Assembly (NCBI RefSeq): GCF_040253585.1 | Contig: NZ_JBELAU010000001.1 | Span: 372,001 to 436,000, forward strand | Direction: 5' to 3' | Length of the DNA stretch: 64,000 nucleotides | Source of the DNA: Emticicia sp040253585 | Lineage (GTDB): Bacteria; Bacteroidota; Bacteroidia; Cytophagales; Spirosomataceae | Part shown: positions 8,882 through 17,625 of the stretch, in pieces | Layout of the letters: each line of letters opens with the position of its first letter | Numbering within the stretch: the first letter of the stretch is position 1 | Program-made: the position numbers and the translations under genes | The notes under the pieces: generated by a model | Seen by the model: the letters and a program-made list of their open reading frames with translations, nothing else | Databases searched by the model: none | What the model was told of the DNA's origin: nothing

Positions 8882-8911
8882 ATCTACACAATCTAACCGA
8901 GTTTCGACACT
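8882..8911. promoter_or_regulatory. Putative LytTR box upstream of TonB receptor
   Basis: ATCTACACA at 8882-8890 is the exact reverse complement of the box at 6883. TTCGACACT at 8903-8911 matches the other box (TTCTACACA) in 7 of 9 positions and lies 21 bp away in the same orientation. This repeats the arrangement seen in front of the kinase gene and suggests the LytTR regulator also controls the receptor operon. Confidence 0.55.
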
Positions 8912-8980
8912 TGCTTATTCTCGTACATCTCAAAATCTTCATTGAGCGTCTTTGTCATTGAAACAAACATACGCCCAATA

Positions 8981-11719
8981 ATGAAAAAAACTCTTCTTTA
9001 TTTATTATTCATTCTAACCTACTTTCCCAAAGATTCGTTTGCCCAAGCTCCAAAATTGGCTGACGCAAACACGAAGGTTATCAAAGATGAATTTTACAAT
9101 AACATTGCTTTTCCTACGGTTTTGGCAGATTTAGAGAAAAAATACGCTTTGAAACTGCTTTATGACAAACAACAACTCCAATTTTTTAATATAACACATT
9201 GGTTTGCGAACGAAACGGTTGAGTCAGGTTTGAAAGTAATTCTGAAAAAACTTCCATTGAAACAGTATGTCGATGAAAATGGCTTCATCAATATCGTATC
9301 AAAATCTACAAGGGTAGAAACCGCCGTAGATAGGCAGTTTGTTGGAAAAGCTGAGAAATCAAATTTTACGCTTACAGGCCGAATTGTAGATTTGACAAAT
9401 GGCGAAAATCTCCCTTTTGCATCGGTAGTTGTGAAGGGTGAAAAAATTGGTTCAGAGTCGAATGTGGATGGATATTTTACACTCTTGAAAGTACCTTCTG
9501 ATACCGTCACGCTTGAGGTGAGTTATGTGGGCTATCGTACTCGAAATTTTCATCTTAATCCAAAATTGGATGTCAATGACCTGAAAATTGAAATTGAGCC
9601 AGCCATTGGTGTGCTGGAAGAAGTAACCGTGCAAGGCGAAAAAACAGAAGTTTTGAAAGCTAACGAAATTGTGGGTATGATAAAAATGACACCTCGAAAC
9701 ATTGCTAAATTGCCCAACGTTGGTGAGCGTGACCCATTTCGTGCTTTTCAGTTGATGCCAGGCGTTAGTGCTTCCAACGAATCATCGTCGGGGCTTTATG
9801 TGCGTGGCGGTACTCCCGACCAAACGCTCGTGCTTTACGATGGCTTTACGGTTTATCATGTTGACCACCTTTTTGGGTTTTTCTCAGCTTTCAATTATAA
9901 CGCTATCAAAGATATTCAGTTGTATAAAGGTGGTTTTGATGCCAAATTTGGAGGAAGAATCTCGGCTGTTGCCGAAATTACGGGCAAAGATGGTAATAAA
10001 AAAGAGTTTAATGCGGGCGTTGATTTGAGCTTATTGAGTACCAATGCTTACATAGAAACCCCACTTGGCTCAAAATTTACATTCTTGGCTGCTGCTCGAC
10101 GTTCGTATAAAGGGCCACTTTATAACAAACTTTTTAAGCGTTTTACGAGCGAAAATCAAACACAGACACAAACACAGATGCCAATGGGAGGTGGCCCTGG
10201 TGGTGGGCGTTTTGGCAGTTTTACGGCAACGCAAGTGGCAAGTTCTTATTTCTATGACCTTAATTCTAAACTTACCTATACGCCAAATAAAAAGGATATT
10301 CTTTCGCTGAGTTTTTATAACGGAACTGATAATATGGATAATTCGGCAAGCTCGGATTTAGGTGGTCTTGGAGGATTTGGCGGAAGAAATATCGGACTAA
10401 ATTCTTCAAATACGGATGTGTCGAACTGGGGGAATCTGGGCGGTAGTTTCAAATGGTCGAGGCGTTGGAGTGATAAGTTTTATAGCAATTCGTTGATTTG
10501 TTATTCTAATTATTACAGCGGAAGAGACAATAGCCGAACGATTTCAACAACTCGTGACGGCGTAACTCGTGATGTAAAAATAGGGCAGTTGGAAGATAAT
10601 AACCTAAATGATTTTACGGCAAAAACTGATTTTGAATGGAAGATTTTCAAAGGGAATTCCTTAGATTTTGGCCTGCAATACACAAAAAATATCATTAAAT
10701 ATCAGTACAGCCAAAACGATACGATTACGGTTTTGGATAGAAATGACCAAGGTTCAACATCGACTTTTTATGTACAAGATAACGTAAAACTATTGAATGG
10801 ACGTTTGCATTTAATTCCAGGAGTACGCCTTACGTATTTTGATGTAACGAAGAAAAACTACGTAGAACCACGCTTTTCGGCCAATTTTAACTTAACTAAG
10901 CAGTTTAAAATCAAAGCTGCGGCTGGTGTTTATTATCAGTTTGTGAAGCAAATCAATCGAGAAGATATTTCGCAAGGGAATCGTAATTTTTGGGTTTTAT
11001 CTAATGCAGAATCTTTGCCAGTTACGAAATCAAACCACTTAATTTTAGGCGGAAGCTATGAAGTTGGAAATTATCTGTTCGATGTGGAGTTTTATCAGAA
11101 AAACAGTACTAATATCACCGAATATACGCTGCGTTTTGTGCCACAAATTGGGCGTGGACTCAGTGCAAGTGAAACATTCTTTAATGGTTCAGAGATAATC
11201 AATGGCGTGGATGTGTTGGTTCAACGGAAATTTGGAGATTTTAATGGCTGGATTGGCTATACTTTGGCCGAAGCCAAACGAAATATTGCAGCATTTTCTG
11301 ATAAACCTTATTATTCTGACCAAGATGTAAGGCATCAGTTTAAAGCTATCGGCTCATACAAATATAAAAATTGGGATTTTGCCGCTACTTGGATTTTCTC
11401 GTCAGGCCGACCATATACGTCAATTTTGGGAGCCTATCAATTGACACTTTTAGACGGAACTGTGAAAAACTTTACCAATCCATCTGATAAAAATGCCAAT
11501 CGTTTTTCGGCCTATCACCGAATGGATGTTTCAGCTACCTATAATTTTAGTCCAAATTTCAATATTGGTTTCTCTATTTTCAATCTTTATAATCGAAGCA
11601 ATACTTGGTATAAACGTTTTCAGGTCATTACCGAAGATGATGTCACGGCTTTGCAGATAACTGATGTAAAATACTTGGGAATTACGCCAAATATTACCCT
11701 AAGTTGGAAATTGAGATAA
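8981..11719 (+). CDS. TonB-dependent receptor, FecA-like with STN and carboxypeptidase-like domains
   Basis: An outer-membrane TonB-dependent transporter of about 912 residues. The start is placed at ATG 8981, where MKKTLLYLLFILTYFPKDSFAQ is a clean signal peptide. Next are an STN-like signalling domain (about 30-110), a carboxypeptidase-regulatory-like beta domain (TGRIVDLTNGENLPFASVVV), a plug domain (EVTVQGEK, LYVRGGTPDQTLVLYDG, GFDAKFGGRISAV) and a beta-barrel ending ITLSWKLR. A Gly/Met-rich loop (QMPMGGGPGGGRFGSF) is inserted in the barrel. The DUF4249 lipoprotein follows 25 bp later, a pairing common in Bacteroidota. The substrate is unknown; the Met/Gly loop hints at metal or peptide handling but does not prove it. 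Confidence 0.93.
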   Translation: MKKTLLYLLFILTYFPKDSFAQAPKLADANTKVIKDEFYNNIAFPTVLADLEKKYALKLLYDKQQLQFFNITHWFANETVESGLKVILKKLPLKQYVDENGFINIVSKSTRVETAVDRQFVGKAEKSNFTLTGRIVDLTNGENLPFASVVVKGEKIGSESNVDGYFTLLKVPSDTVTLEVSYVGYRTRNFHLNPKLDVNDLKIEIEPAIGVLEEVTVQGEKTEVLKANEIVGMIKMTPRNIAKLPNVGERDPFRAFQLMPGVSASNESSSGLYVRGGTPDQTLVLYDGFTVYHVDHLFGFFSAFNYNAIKDIQLYKGGFDAKFGGRISAVAEITGKDGNKKEFNAGVDLSLLSTNAYIETPLGSKFTFLAAARRSYKGPLYNKLFKRFTSENQTQTQTQMPMGGGPGGGRFGSFTATQVASSYFYDLNSKLTYTPNKKDILSLSFYNGTDNMDNSASSDLGGLGGFGGRNIGLNSSNTDVSNWGNLGGSFKWSRRWSDKFYSNSLICYSNYYSGRDNSRTISTTRDGVTRDVKIGQLEDNNLNDFTAKTDFEWKIFKGNSLDFGLQYTKNIIKYQYSQNDTITVLDRNDQGSTSTFYVQDNVKLLNGRLHLIPGVRLTYFDVTKKNYVEPRFSANFNLTKQFKIKAAAGVYYQFVKQINREDISQGNRNFWVLSNAESLPVTKSNHLILGGSYEVGNYLFDVEFYQKNSTNITEYTLRFVPQIGRGLSASETFFNGSEIINGVDVLVQRKFGDFNGWIGYTLAEAKRNIAAFSDKPYYSDQDVRHQFKAIGSYKYKNWDFAATWIFSSGRPYTSILGAYQLTLLDGTVKNFTNPSDKNANRFSAYHRMDVSATYNFSPNFNIGFSIFNLYNRSNTWYKRFQVITEDDVTALQITDVKYLGITPNITLSWKLR

Positions 11720-11744
11720 TGGTTTGAATTTAATCTTGAAAACA

Positions 11745-12611
11745 ATGAGCAAAAAATATATAACCCCATTTTTATTGGTTTTTCAGTGCATTTTATGGTC
11801 ATGTACCGAAACCAATGATGTAATAAACCCAGGTGATAAACCAATTATTGAGGCATATCTCGCCCCAAATCATCGAGTAAGTTTGAAGGTTTTTACTGAA
11901 ATTCCTTATTCAGAATCAGCCGAAGGTGTCTCTGAACCCATTGATGGGCTTTCGATAAAAATTACGGGTACGGATGGCAAAGTTTTTAATTTAACTTCAC
12001 TCGGTAACGGTTTGTACGAATCTTCTAAAACTCAACTAATTGGCTCAGCCAAAACCATTTATACAATGGAGTTTGATTATAAAGGTAGAAAAGTGAGTGC
12101 TTCGACCGAAATTCCTGAAAAACCAGTGAGTTTTAAGATTGATAAAACCTCAATTTCTCGCACCCAAATAGATTTATCAACTGGTTTCCCAATGGGTGGC
12201 GGCGGATTTGGTGGAGGAGGTGGTGGCCCTTTCGGTGGTGATGAAAACACTTCGGTGGTGCTTACATGGAGTAATCCTAACCAGAACTATCATTTTGTGG
12301 CGGTCGAAAATACTGAAACCACTCCAGTTCAGATTGTGATTCCGCCTTCGGGGGCGACTTTGCCAAGTTTTAGATTTTTCAATGAACCACTGACGGGTGT
12401 CAATAATACCTTACGTTCGCAGAGTTTTCAGTATTTCGGTAGCCATAATATTGTCTTGTATCGAGTCAATGCCGAATACGCTGCACTTTATCAGTCGAGT
12501 GGTACAACGTCAAAGAATCTCAGTACACCACCAACGAGTATAGTTAATGGACTCGGAATTTTTACGGGTATCAATGCCGATACTTTGAAATTTACAGTGA
12601 ACAAAAATTAA
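11745..12611 (+). CDS. DUF4249 family lipoprotein
   Basis: A 288-residue outer-membrane-associated lipoprotein. ATG 11745 gives MSKKYITPFLLVFQCILWSC, with the lipobox LWSC and Cys20 as the likely lipidation site; an upstream TTG in the same frame would spoil the signal peptide. The DUF4249 beta-sandwich begins INPGDKPIIEAYLAPN. A 20-residue glycine run with Met, Phe and Pro (PMGGGGFGGGGGGPFGG) interrupts it near residue 155. DUF4249 proteins usually accompany FecA-like receptors, as here, and are thought to act as surface partners of the transporter. The gene ends the plus-strand cluster, followed by a strong bidirectional terminator. Confidence 0.88.
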   Translation: MSKKYITPFLLVFQCILWSCTETNDVINPGDKPIIEAYLAPNHRVSLKVFTEIPYSESAEGVSEPIDGLSIKITGTDGKVFNLTSLGNGLYESSKTQLIGSAKTIYTMEFDYKGRKVSASTEIPEKPVSFKIDKTSISRTQIDLSTGFPMGGGGFGGGGGGPFGGDENTSVVLTWSNPNQNYHFVAVENTETTPVQIVIPPSGATLPSFRFFNEPLTGVNNTLRSQSFQYFGSHNIVLYRVNAEYAALYQSSGTTSKNLSTPPTSIVNGLGIFTGINADTLKFTVNKN

Positions 12612-12651
12612 GAGAGTAATATATCTATTTTTTAAGGTTAGTAAACATAAT

Positions 12652-12680
12652 AAAGGGTCGGTTTTGCCGACCCTTTTATT
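12652..12680. terminator. Bidirectional terminator between converging genes
   Basis: A perfect 10-bp stem (AAAGGGTCGG, 12652-12661, with 12667-12676) and 5-base loop, with T-rich flank on the plus side and A-rich flank on the minus side. It separates the DUF4249 gene and the M14 peptidase. Confidence 0.88.
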
Positions 12681-12687
12681 TTGAATT

Positions 12688-15252
12688 TTACTCTTCCTCG
12701 GCTCCAAATTGTCCGCCAGAACTAATATTGCTTCCAAAAAAGAGGGCGTTTAAAAATAATTTGTTTGTACCAAACCAAGTTCCTCTGAAATTAGGGTCAT
12801 CAGAAAACAGAATGGCTCGGCCACTACCTTCATAACTAATATTAATCGCTGCCGAATTAGCGATTCGTTTCAAAGATTCTGGATGAACATAACCCGTGAT
12901 TCTCGGACTTTGCGTATAAACCAAAACCGAATTTGCCGCTCCAACACTTCGTTCTAAAATAGTATTGTTGTTTCTATAAATCGCCATTTTTTTGCTGGTA
13001 TAGCCAAATCCAATCGGACTTGTTATGTCAAGTTCAGCCTCGAATACAGCACCGCCTGTTTGTTTCGCTCCTTCCGATGCCTGAAAATCTTCGTAATTGA
13101 TGCGAACTTTATTTCGACTACTATCTGGTTTTGCTTCACGAAGTTTTTCTTTAATAATGTCTTGTTTAATAACCCATTCTGTTCCTCCTTTTTGAGTAAT
13201 TAAAGTTCCGCCATTAGCAACCCAAGCCTTGAGTTTTTGAGCAGCAGTTTTATCAAGTACAGCATAATTTCCACCAACTAATACAATCGTATTATAGCGA
13301 TTAATATTCAAGCGAGCAAAATTATAAACTTCAACTTTTGTAATTGGCATTCCGATTTTTGTATCCAACAAATGCCAAACTTCGCCCGCTTCAGAAGCCG
13401 TCACACCACCACCTACGAGCATCATGGCTTGTGGTTTCTTTACTGTCTGAAAACTATTGCTACCTAAATCAATGCCCGATGTACTAAAACCAGTCGAAAC
13501 GGTTTCAATAGTAACACCTGTATTTTGAGAAATCTGCTTCAATTTTTGGTATAATTCTTCCGAATTAAATTTTTGTTTTTGCACCGAAATTAATAAAGTA
13601 CCATGGCCGTATTCTTTTCCACCGATACTAAGTTTCTTAAAAGCTGTTTTTGTAAGTATTTGATTATTAAGTAGTTGGTTGAGTGCTTTGGGGGCATAAT
13701 AGTCTGTCCAGTCAATCAAATATGCGTATTCGCTTTTGGTAAGTAGGGCAGGAGTAGGTTTTAGATCTGCTTTTGTTATACGTTCGCCTTTTTGGAATGT
13801 TCCTTTAAGCTCAGCATGAGGAAGTCCATAAGCGAGAGCTAAATTCCACGCCGAAGCATCATAAAACAAACTATCGGCAAAAGTTGTTGGACGGTCGAAA
13901 ATTGAGCGAACCATCAAAAACTGAGGCTGTGCTGATGGAATAACAACGGCTTTTCCCTTCTTAAATGTAGTGCCATTTTCTGTAATATCTGCTGTTAGTT
14001 GATAAAATTCAATGTTATGCTGAAGCAATAAATCCCAAAATGCTTGATTTCGACTTTGGTCCTTAGCATCGCCAATAATGAAGGCTTTGGTCGTGAATTT
14101 TTGCCCTTGAGCAATCGTTTCCGTAAAGAAATTACGTTGATGCTTCAAAAGTGTTTCTTTCTCAATCAACGAAGCACGAACGGTTGCCAAAGCATTCACT
14201 AATTGATTTCTGACCGTAAAACCGAAGGTTAAATCCCCATTTTGGCTTTCTTGCACGTGTCCACGAGAACTTGCTTGTTCAAATAAAAGTCCCAAACCAC
14301 CTTCCATATCGGGGTAGCTTGAACCATACCCTGGATAAAAATTATCGAAAGATTCTTTTGTGTAGTAAAGGGAACCAATTTCGTTCATTGCTTGCTCGAA
14401 ATACTTCGCAAATTTGCTATTTAAATCTCTGTAAACAGATTTCGGTACAAGTGGATTTTCCGCATTTTCTTTCGTAGGCTCAAAAAAATGCGAAGCGTTT
14501 GTTCCCATTTCGTGAAAATCAGTTACAACATTAGGCAACCATTGATGATAAAATGCCAAACGATTACGACTTTCAACATTTACAGCCAAATACCAATCAC
14601 GGTTCAAATCAAACCAATAATGATTGGTGCGTCCGTTTGGCCAAACTTCGTTGTGTTCACGGTCGTTAGCATCGGCCACCATTGGGTCGCCTTTGTGCAT
14701 ATTTGCCCAATGCGTGTGGCGGTCACGCCCATCAGGATTAATGACAGGTTCCATTAAAATTACGGCATCTTTCAGCCAACCAAGAGCTTCTGGGTCTTCG
14801 GTAGCTGTCAAATAATAGGCTGTCAGAATCGATGCTTCACCACCTGAAGGCTCATTGCCGTGTACATTATATCCCAACCAAATAATGGCAGGTGCTTTCT
14901 TGGTATCTGGCATAGGTTTGCTTGGGTCAGTGAAGGTCAAATGCTCTTTTCTGATTTCATCTAATCGTTTAATATTTTCGGGAGTAGAAATGGTCACTAT
15001 TATTTGCTCACGATGCTCATTGGTTTCTCCAATTTTCTGAACTGTCACTCGGTCAGATACTCGGTCGAGTTCACGCATGTACTCAACCAATTTGTCATGA
15101 CGAGTGTGATGAGAGCCAATGCCATATCCCAAAAATTGTTCAGGAGTTGGGATTGCGGCATTGAGTTGTTTCTTAGGGAAAAAATAATCATTTTGTGCTA
15201 AAGAGATAGCAGAAATACCAAAGCAGTAAACAAACACAAGAAGTTTCTTCAC
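12688..15252 (-). CDS. Secreted M14-family zinc carboxypeptidase
   Basis: An 854-residue exported metallopeptidase. The signal peptide (MKKLLVFVYCFGISAISLAQ) is followed by an M14 catalytic domain: NVHGNEPSGGEA supplies the His/Glu zinc ligands, MEPVINPDGRDRHTHW and WFDLNRDWYLA follow, VVTDFHEMGTNASHFFEP provides a further His, and GLLFEQASSRGHVQES near residue 330 would carry the catalytic Glu. The C-terminal half (about 600-854) looks like a class-I glutamine-amidotransferase-like Rossmann domain (MLVGGGVTASEAGEVWHLLD, YNTIVLVGGNY), as in large Bacteroidota M14 proteins. It probably trims peptides in the periplasm or outside the cell. It stands alone, convergent with the DUF4249 gene. Confidence 0.92.
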   Translation of the reverse strand: MKKLLVFVYCFGISAISLAQNDYFFPKKQLNAAIPTPEQFLGYGIGSHHTRHDKLVEYMRELDRVSDRVTVQKIGETNEHREQIIVTISTPENIKRLDEIRKEHLTFTDPSKPMPDTKKAPAIIWLGYNVHGNEPSGGEASILTAYYLTATEDPEALGWLKDAVILMEPVINPDGRDRHTHWANMHKGDPMVADANDREHNEVWPNGRTNHYWFDLNRDWYLAVNVESRNRLAFYHQWLPNVVTDFHEMGTNASHFFEPTKENAENPLVPKSVYRDLNSKFAKYFEQAMNEIGSLYYTKESFDNFYPGYGSSYPDMEGGLGLLFEQASSRGHVQESQNGDLTFGFTVRNQLVNALATVRASLIEKETLLKHQRNFFTETIAQGQKFTTKAFIIGDAKDQSRNQAFWDLLLQHNIEFYQLTADITENGTTFKKGKAVVIPSAQPQFLMVRSIFDRPTTFADSLFYDASAWNLALAYGLPHAELKGTFQKGERITKADLKPTPALLTKSEYAYLIDWTDYYAPKALNQLLNNQILTKTAFKKLSIGGKEYGHGTLLISVQKQKFNSEELYQKLKQISQNTGVTIETVSTGFSTSGIDLGSNSFQTVKKPQAMMLVGGGVTASEAGEVWHLLDTKIGMPITKVEVYNFARLNINRYNTIVLVGGNYAVLDKTAAQKLKAWVANGGTLITQKGGTEWVIKQDIIKEKLREAKPDSSRNKVRINYEDFQASEGAKQTGGAVFEAELDITSPIGFGYTSKKMAIYRNNNTILERSVGAANSVLVYTQSPRITGYVHPESLKRIANSAAINISYEGSGRAILFSDDPNFRGTWFGTNKLFLNALFFGSNISSGGQFGAEEE

Positions 15253-15293
15253 GGTGATTTTTAGGGTTTAGTTTGTGATAAAAGTAAATAAAT

Positions 15294-15333
15294 AAAAAAT
15301 GGAGAGAAGCTATTTAGTTTCCCTCCATTTTTT
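15294..15333 (-). terminator. Terminator overlapping the mbtH-like 3' end
   Basis: Arms AAAAAATGGAGAGAA (15294-15308) and 15319-15333 pair with one mismatch. On the minus strand the stem ends in a T run. The upstream arm covers the last codons of the MbtH-like gene. Confidence 0.75.
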
Positions 15334-15517
15334 TTCTGAGCGAAAGCGGACGCATATCTGTCCAAATTTGCTCTATATATTCTAAGCATTCTTTTTTTGT
15401 ACCTGTTTTTCCAGCGTCTTTCCAGCCAAGGGGATTTTCTCTGACTTCTGGCCAAATGCTGTACTGTTCTTCATGATTTACAAGCACTTTGTACATGATT
15501 TCGTCTTCGTAGTCCAT
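15314..15517 (-). CDS. MbtH family protein (orphan)
   Basis: A 67-residue protein matching MbtH across its whole length: YKVLVNHEEQYSIWPEVREN, then PLGWKDAGKTGTKKECLEYI and EQIWTDMRPLSLRKKM, including the invariant Trp residues. MbtH proteins bind and activate adenylation domains of non-ribosomal peptide synthetases and normally lie inside NRPS clusters. No NRPS is present anywhere in this window: the neighbours are an M14 peptidase and hypoxanthine phosphoribosyltransferase. It may serve a synthetase elsewhere or be a relic. The MDYEDEIM start is slightly longer than usual; translation could also begin at the second Met. Confidence 0.93.
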   Translation of the reverse strand: MDYEDEIMYKVLVNHEEQYSIWPEVRENPLGWKDAGKTGTKKECLEYIEQIWTDMRPLSLRKKMEGN

Positions 15518-15602
15518 GGCTTTAGTGTATTTTAGTTTTTGTTCATAAAAAGTAAAATTTCCTAAAGCAATATATAAATTTAATTGAAATCAGTCAAGAA
15601 AA

Positions 15603-16133
15603 TTACTCTTTCAATACATAAATAGCATCTAAATTTCTACCAAATCCATCATAATCGAGTCCATATCCTACCACAAATTTATTTTCAATTTCAAAACCGA
15701 CATAGTCAAGTTTAAGTGGTACTTTCAACGCTTCGGGTTTAAAAAGCATTGTCATGATTTTTATTGAAGCAGGTTTTTGTGAAGCCAATTGCCCTAATAT
15801 CTCTTGCATTGTCATTCCCGTATCTACAATATCCTCAACAATAATGATGTCACGGTTCTGAATTTCTTCTTTTAAACCCAAAATCTGCTTTACTTTGCCA
15901 GTAGATTCGGTACTTTGATAAGACGAAACTCTGATAAATGTAATTTCACATTCAATATCAATAGATTTGAATAGGTCAGCCACAAACATAAACGAACCGT
16001 TCAAAACCCCAATTAACAATGGATTTTTTCCTGCATAATCTTTGTTTACTTCTTGGGCGAGTGCTTTAATTCGCTCTTGAAGAGGAGCTGATTCGATGAA
16101 AGGTACGAATGATTTATCTCTGATTTGTTTCAT
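15603..16133 (-). CDS. hpt: Hypoxanthine phosphoribosyltransferase
   Basis: Purine salvage enzyme that converts hypoxanthine or guanine plus PRPP to IMP or GMP in the cytosol. The PRPP-binding motif IIIVEDIVDTGMTMQEIL sits near residue 95. LLIGVLNGSFMFVADLF near residue 39 is the pyrophosphate loop region, and VGYGLDYDGFGRNLDAIYVL closes the fold. At 176 residues it has the normal length for Hpt. It is transcribed towards the mbtH-like gene, separated by 85 bp without a clear terminator. The start ATG at 16133 precedes MKQIRDKSFVPFIES, which is typical. Confidence 0.95.
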   Translation of the reverse strand: MKQIRDKSFVPFIESAPLQERIKALAQEVNKDYAGKNPLLIGVLNGSFMFVADLFKSIDIECEITFIRVSSYQSTESTGKVKQILGLKEEIQNRDIIIVEDIVDTGMTMQEILGQLASQKPASIKIMTMLFKPEALKVPLKLDYVGFEIENKFVVGYGLDYDGFGRNLDAIYVLKE

Positions 16134-16186
16134 TTTTGGTGGTAATTATATAAGTGTCGCAATTTAAGAAAATGATTTGAATTTTT

Positions 16187-16219
16187 AAGGAAGGCTTCGC
16201 TATTAGCGAAGCCTTCCTT
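16187..16219. repeat. Palindrome with CTTCGCT/AGCGAAG core in a divergent promoter region
   Basis: A perfect 15-bp stem with a 3-base loop lies between the divergent hpt and TPR genes, where neither gene needs a terminator. The core CTTCGCT-N3-AGCGAAG also occurs in the aroC terminator (25820-25852), and a relative lies at 39111-39157. Confidence 0.65.
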
Positions 16220-16306
16220 TGGCTTGTTTTAAATAGTTTTAAGAAAATTTTAAGTTTATATAATTTGGAAACCAATCAGGCGTTAATGTTGCATAAAAGC
16301 TATTTT

Positions 16307-17554
16307 ATGAAAACCGTGAAAGAGATGTTATTGAAGTTAAGTATTAGAAGTTTGTTTGTTTTGTTGTTGATGAGTCAGATTGCAGAGGCTCAATTTTCGT
16401 GGTTTGGTGGCAGTACAAAAAAGAAACAGCATGAAGTTTTGTTAGCCAATCGAGCTATTCAGATTGAAGCTACGCAGGCCATCAATAATATGTATAATTT
16501 TAAGTATGATGCTGCCGAACGAGATTTTAGATGGTTGACCGTCAAATATCCTGAGCATCCGATTGGTTTTTTCTTACTTGGACTAAACGAATGGTGGAAA
16601 ATTGTTCCAGATACCAAAGATGAGTCACACGATGATTCATTTATTGCTAATATGGACAGAGCCATTGATTTGGCCGACGATATGCTTGACGACGATGACG
16701 GAGACAAAGAAGCTGCCTTTTTTCAAGCCGCCGCTTATGCCTTCAAAGGGCGTTTACATTCGGAGCGTGGAAATTGGGTAAAAGCAGCTTGGGCAGGCAA
16801 GCAAGCCATGAAATATTTGGATAAATGTCGTGGTTTTGGTGATTTCAACCCCGAGTTAGCCATTGGCGATGGACTGTATAATTATTATTCAAAATGGATT
16901 CCTGAAAATTATCCCTCTTTGAAACCGATGCTGGTTTTCTTTCATAAAGGAGTTAAAGCACAGGGAATCAAGCAGTTAGAGTATGTAGCATCAAATGCTT
17001 TTTATACCCGAATGGAAGCAAAATACTTTTTAATGCAAATCTATTCGATGGAAAATCAACACCAAAAAGCTTACTATGAAGCTGCTCAAATGCACGCCAT
17101 GTATCCTGAAAATTCATTTTTTCATCGTTATGCCGCTCGTACAGCTTTTATGTTGGGAAAATCTGACGAAGCCGAAAAATTGGCCGAAGAGTTGCTCGCC
17201 AATGTGAATGTAGCCAAATATGGCTATGAAAGCACCGCTGGGCGTTATGCTGCTTATATTTTGGGATACATCAATTATAATTACAAACGAAATTTACCAA
17301 AAGCGAAGGAGTATTATCAAAAAACCATTGATTTCGCTTTGCAAAATGACTCAAAAGATTCGGGCTATTTTCTTGGGGCAAATCTTACGCTTGGCAAAAT
17401 TGCCAGTTCTGAAAAAGATTATGTAAAAGCACTGCAATATTTCAATATTGTAACTGACAATGGCGATAAGAAACTTGAAACCTATAAAGAAGCTAAGAAA
17501 CTGATAGAAGAAACTAAAAAATTGATGAAAGCCGACAAGAAAAAGAAATACTGA
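16307..17554 (+). CDS. Exported TPR-repeat protein
   Basis: About 415 residues. The start is placed at ATG 16307 because MKTVKEMLLKLSIRSLFVLLLMSQIAEAQ is a good signal peptide; earlier in-frame starts would bury it. The mature part is helical with tetratricopeptide-like pairs: AERDFRWLTVKYPEHPIGFFLLG, EAAFFQAAAYAFKGRLHSERGNW, and C-terminal NLPKAKEYYQKTIDFA and YVKALQYFNIVTDNG. An acidic run (LDDDDGDKE) lies near residue 127 and a Lys-rich tail ends the protein. TPR proteins mediate protein contacts; the partner is unknown. It ends 57 bp before the signal-peptide start of the phosphoesterase and may be co-transcribed with it. Confidence 0.8.
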   Translation: MKTVKEMLLKLSIRSLFVLLLMSQIAEAQFSWFGGSTKKKQHEVLLANRAIQIEATQAINNMYNFKYDAAERDFRWLTVKYPEHPIGFFLLGLNEWWKIVPDTKDESHDDSFIANMDRAIDLADDMLDDDDGDKEAAFFQAAAYAFKGRLHSERGNWVKAAWAGKQAMKYLDKCRGFGDFNPELAIGDGLYNYYSKWIPENYPSLKPMLVFFHKGVKAQGIKQLEYVASNAFYTRMEAKYFLMQIYSMENQHQKAYYEAAQMHAMYPENSFFHRYAARTAFMLGKSDEAEKLAEELLANVNVAKYGYESTAGRYAAYILGYINYNYKRNLPKAKEYYQKTIDFALQNDSKDSGYFLGANLTLGKIASSEKDYVKALQYFNIVTDNGDKKLETYKEAKKLIEETKKLMKADKKKKY

Positions 17555-17572
17555 TATTCTGACTGATGAAAG

Positions 17573-17625
17573 TACTTTTGAGCGTATTTTTGGGGAAATT
17601 TTCCAAAAATATGCTCAAAAAAGTA
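17573..17625 (+). promoter_or_regulatory. Long hairpin covering the phosphoesterase translation start
   Basis: Arms 17573-17593 and 17603-17625 pair over about 20 bp with one G-U pair and a 2-base bulge, with a 9-base loop. The right arm contains the ATG at 17611. In RNA this would hide the initiation region. It could also act as a weak terminator for the upstream TPR gene, but no U tract follows. Confidence 0.55.

Noticed and set aside
15261..15455. Minus-strand frame of 64 codons over the MbtH-like gene
   Set aside because: A shifted frame of the same region; the MbtH frame has the full family signature.
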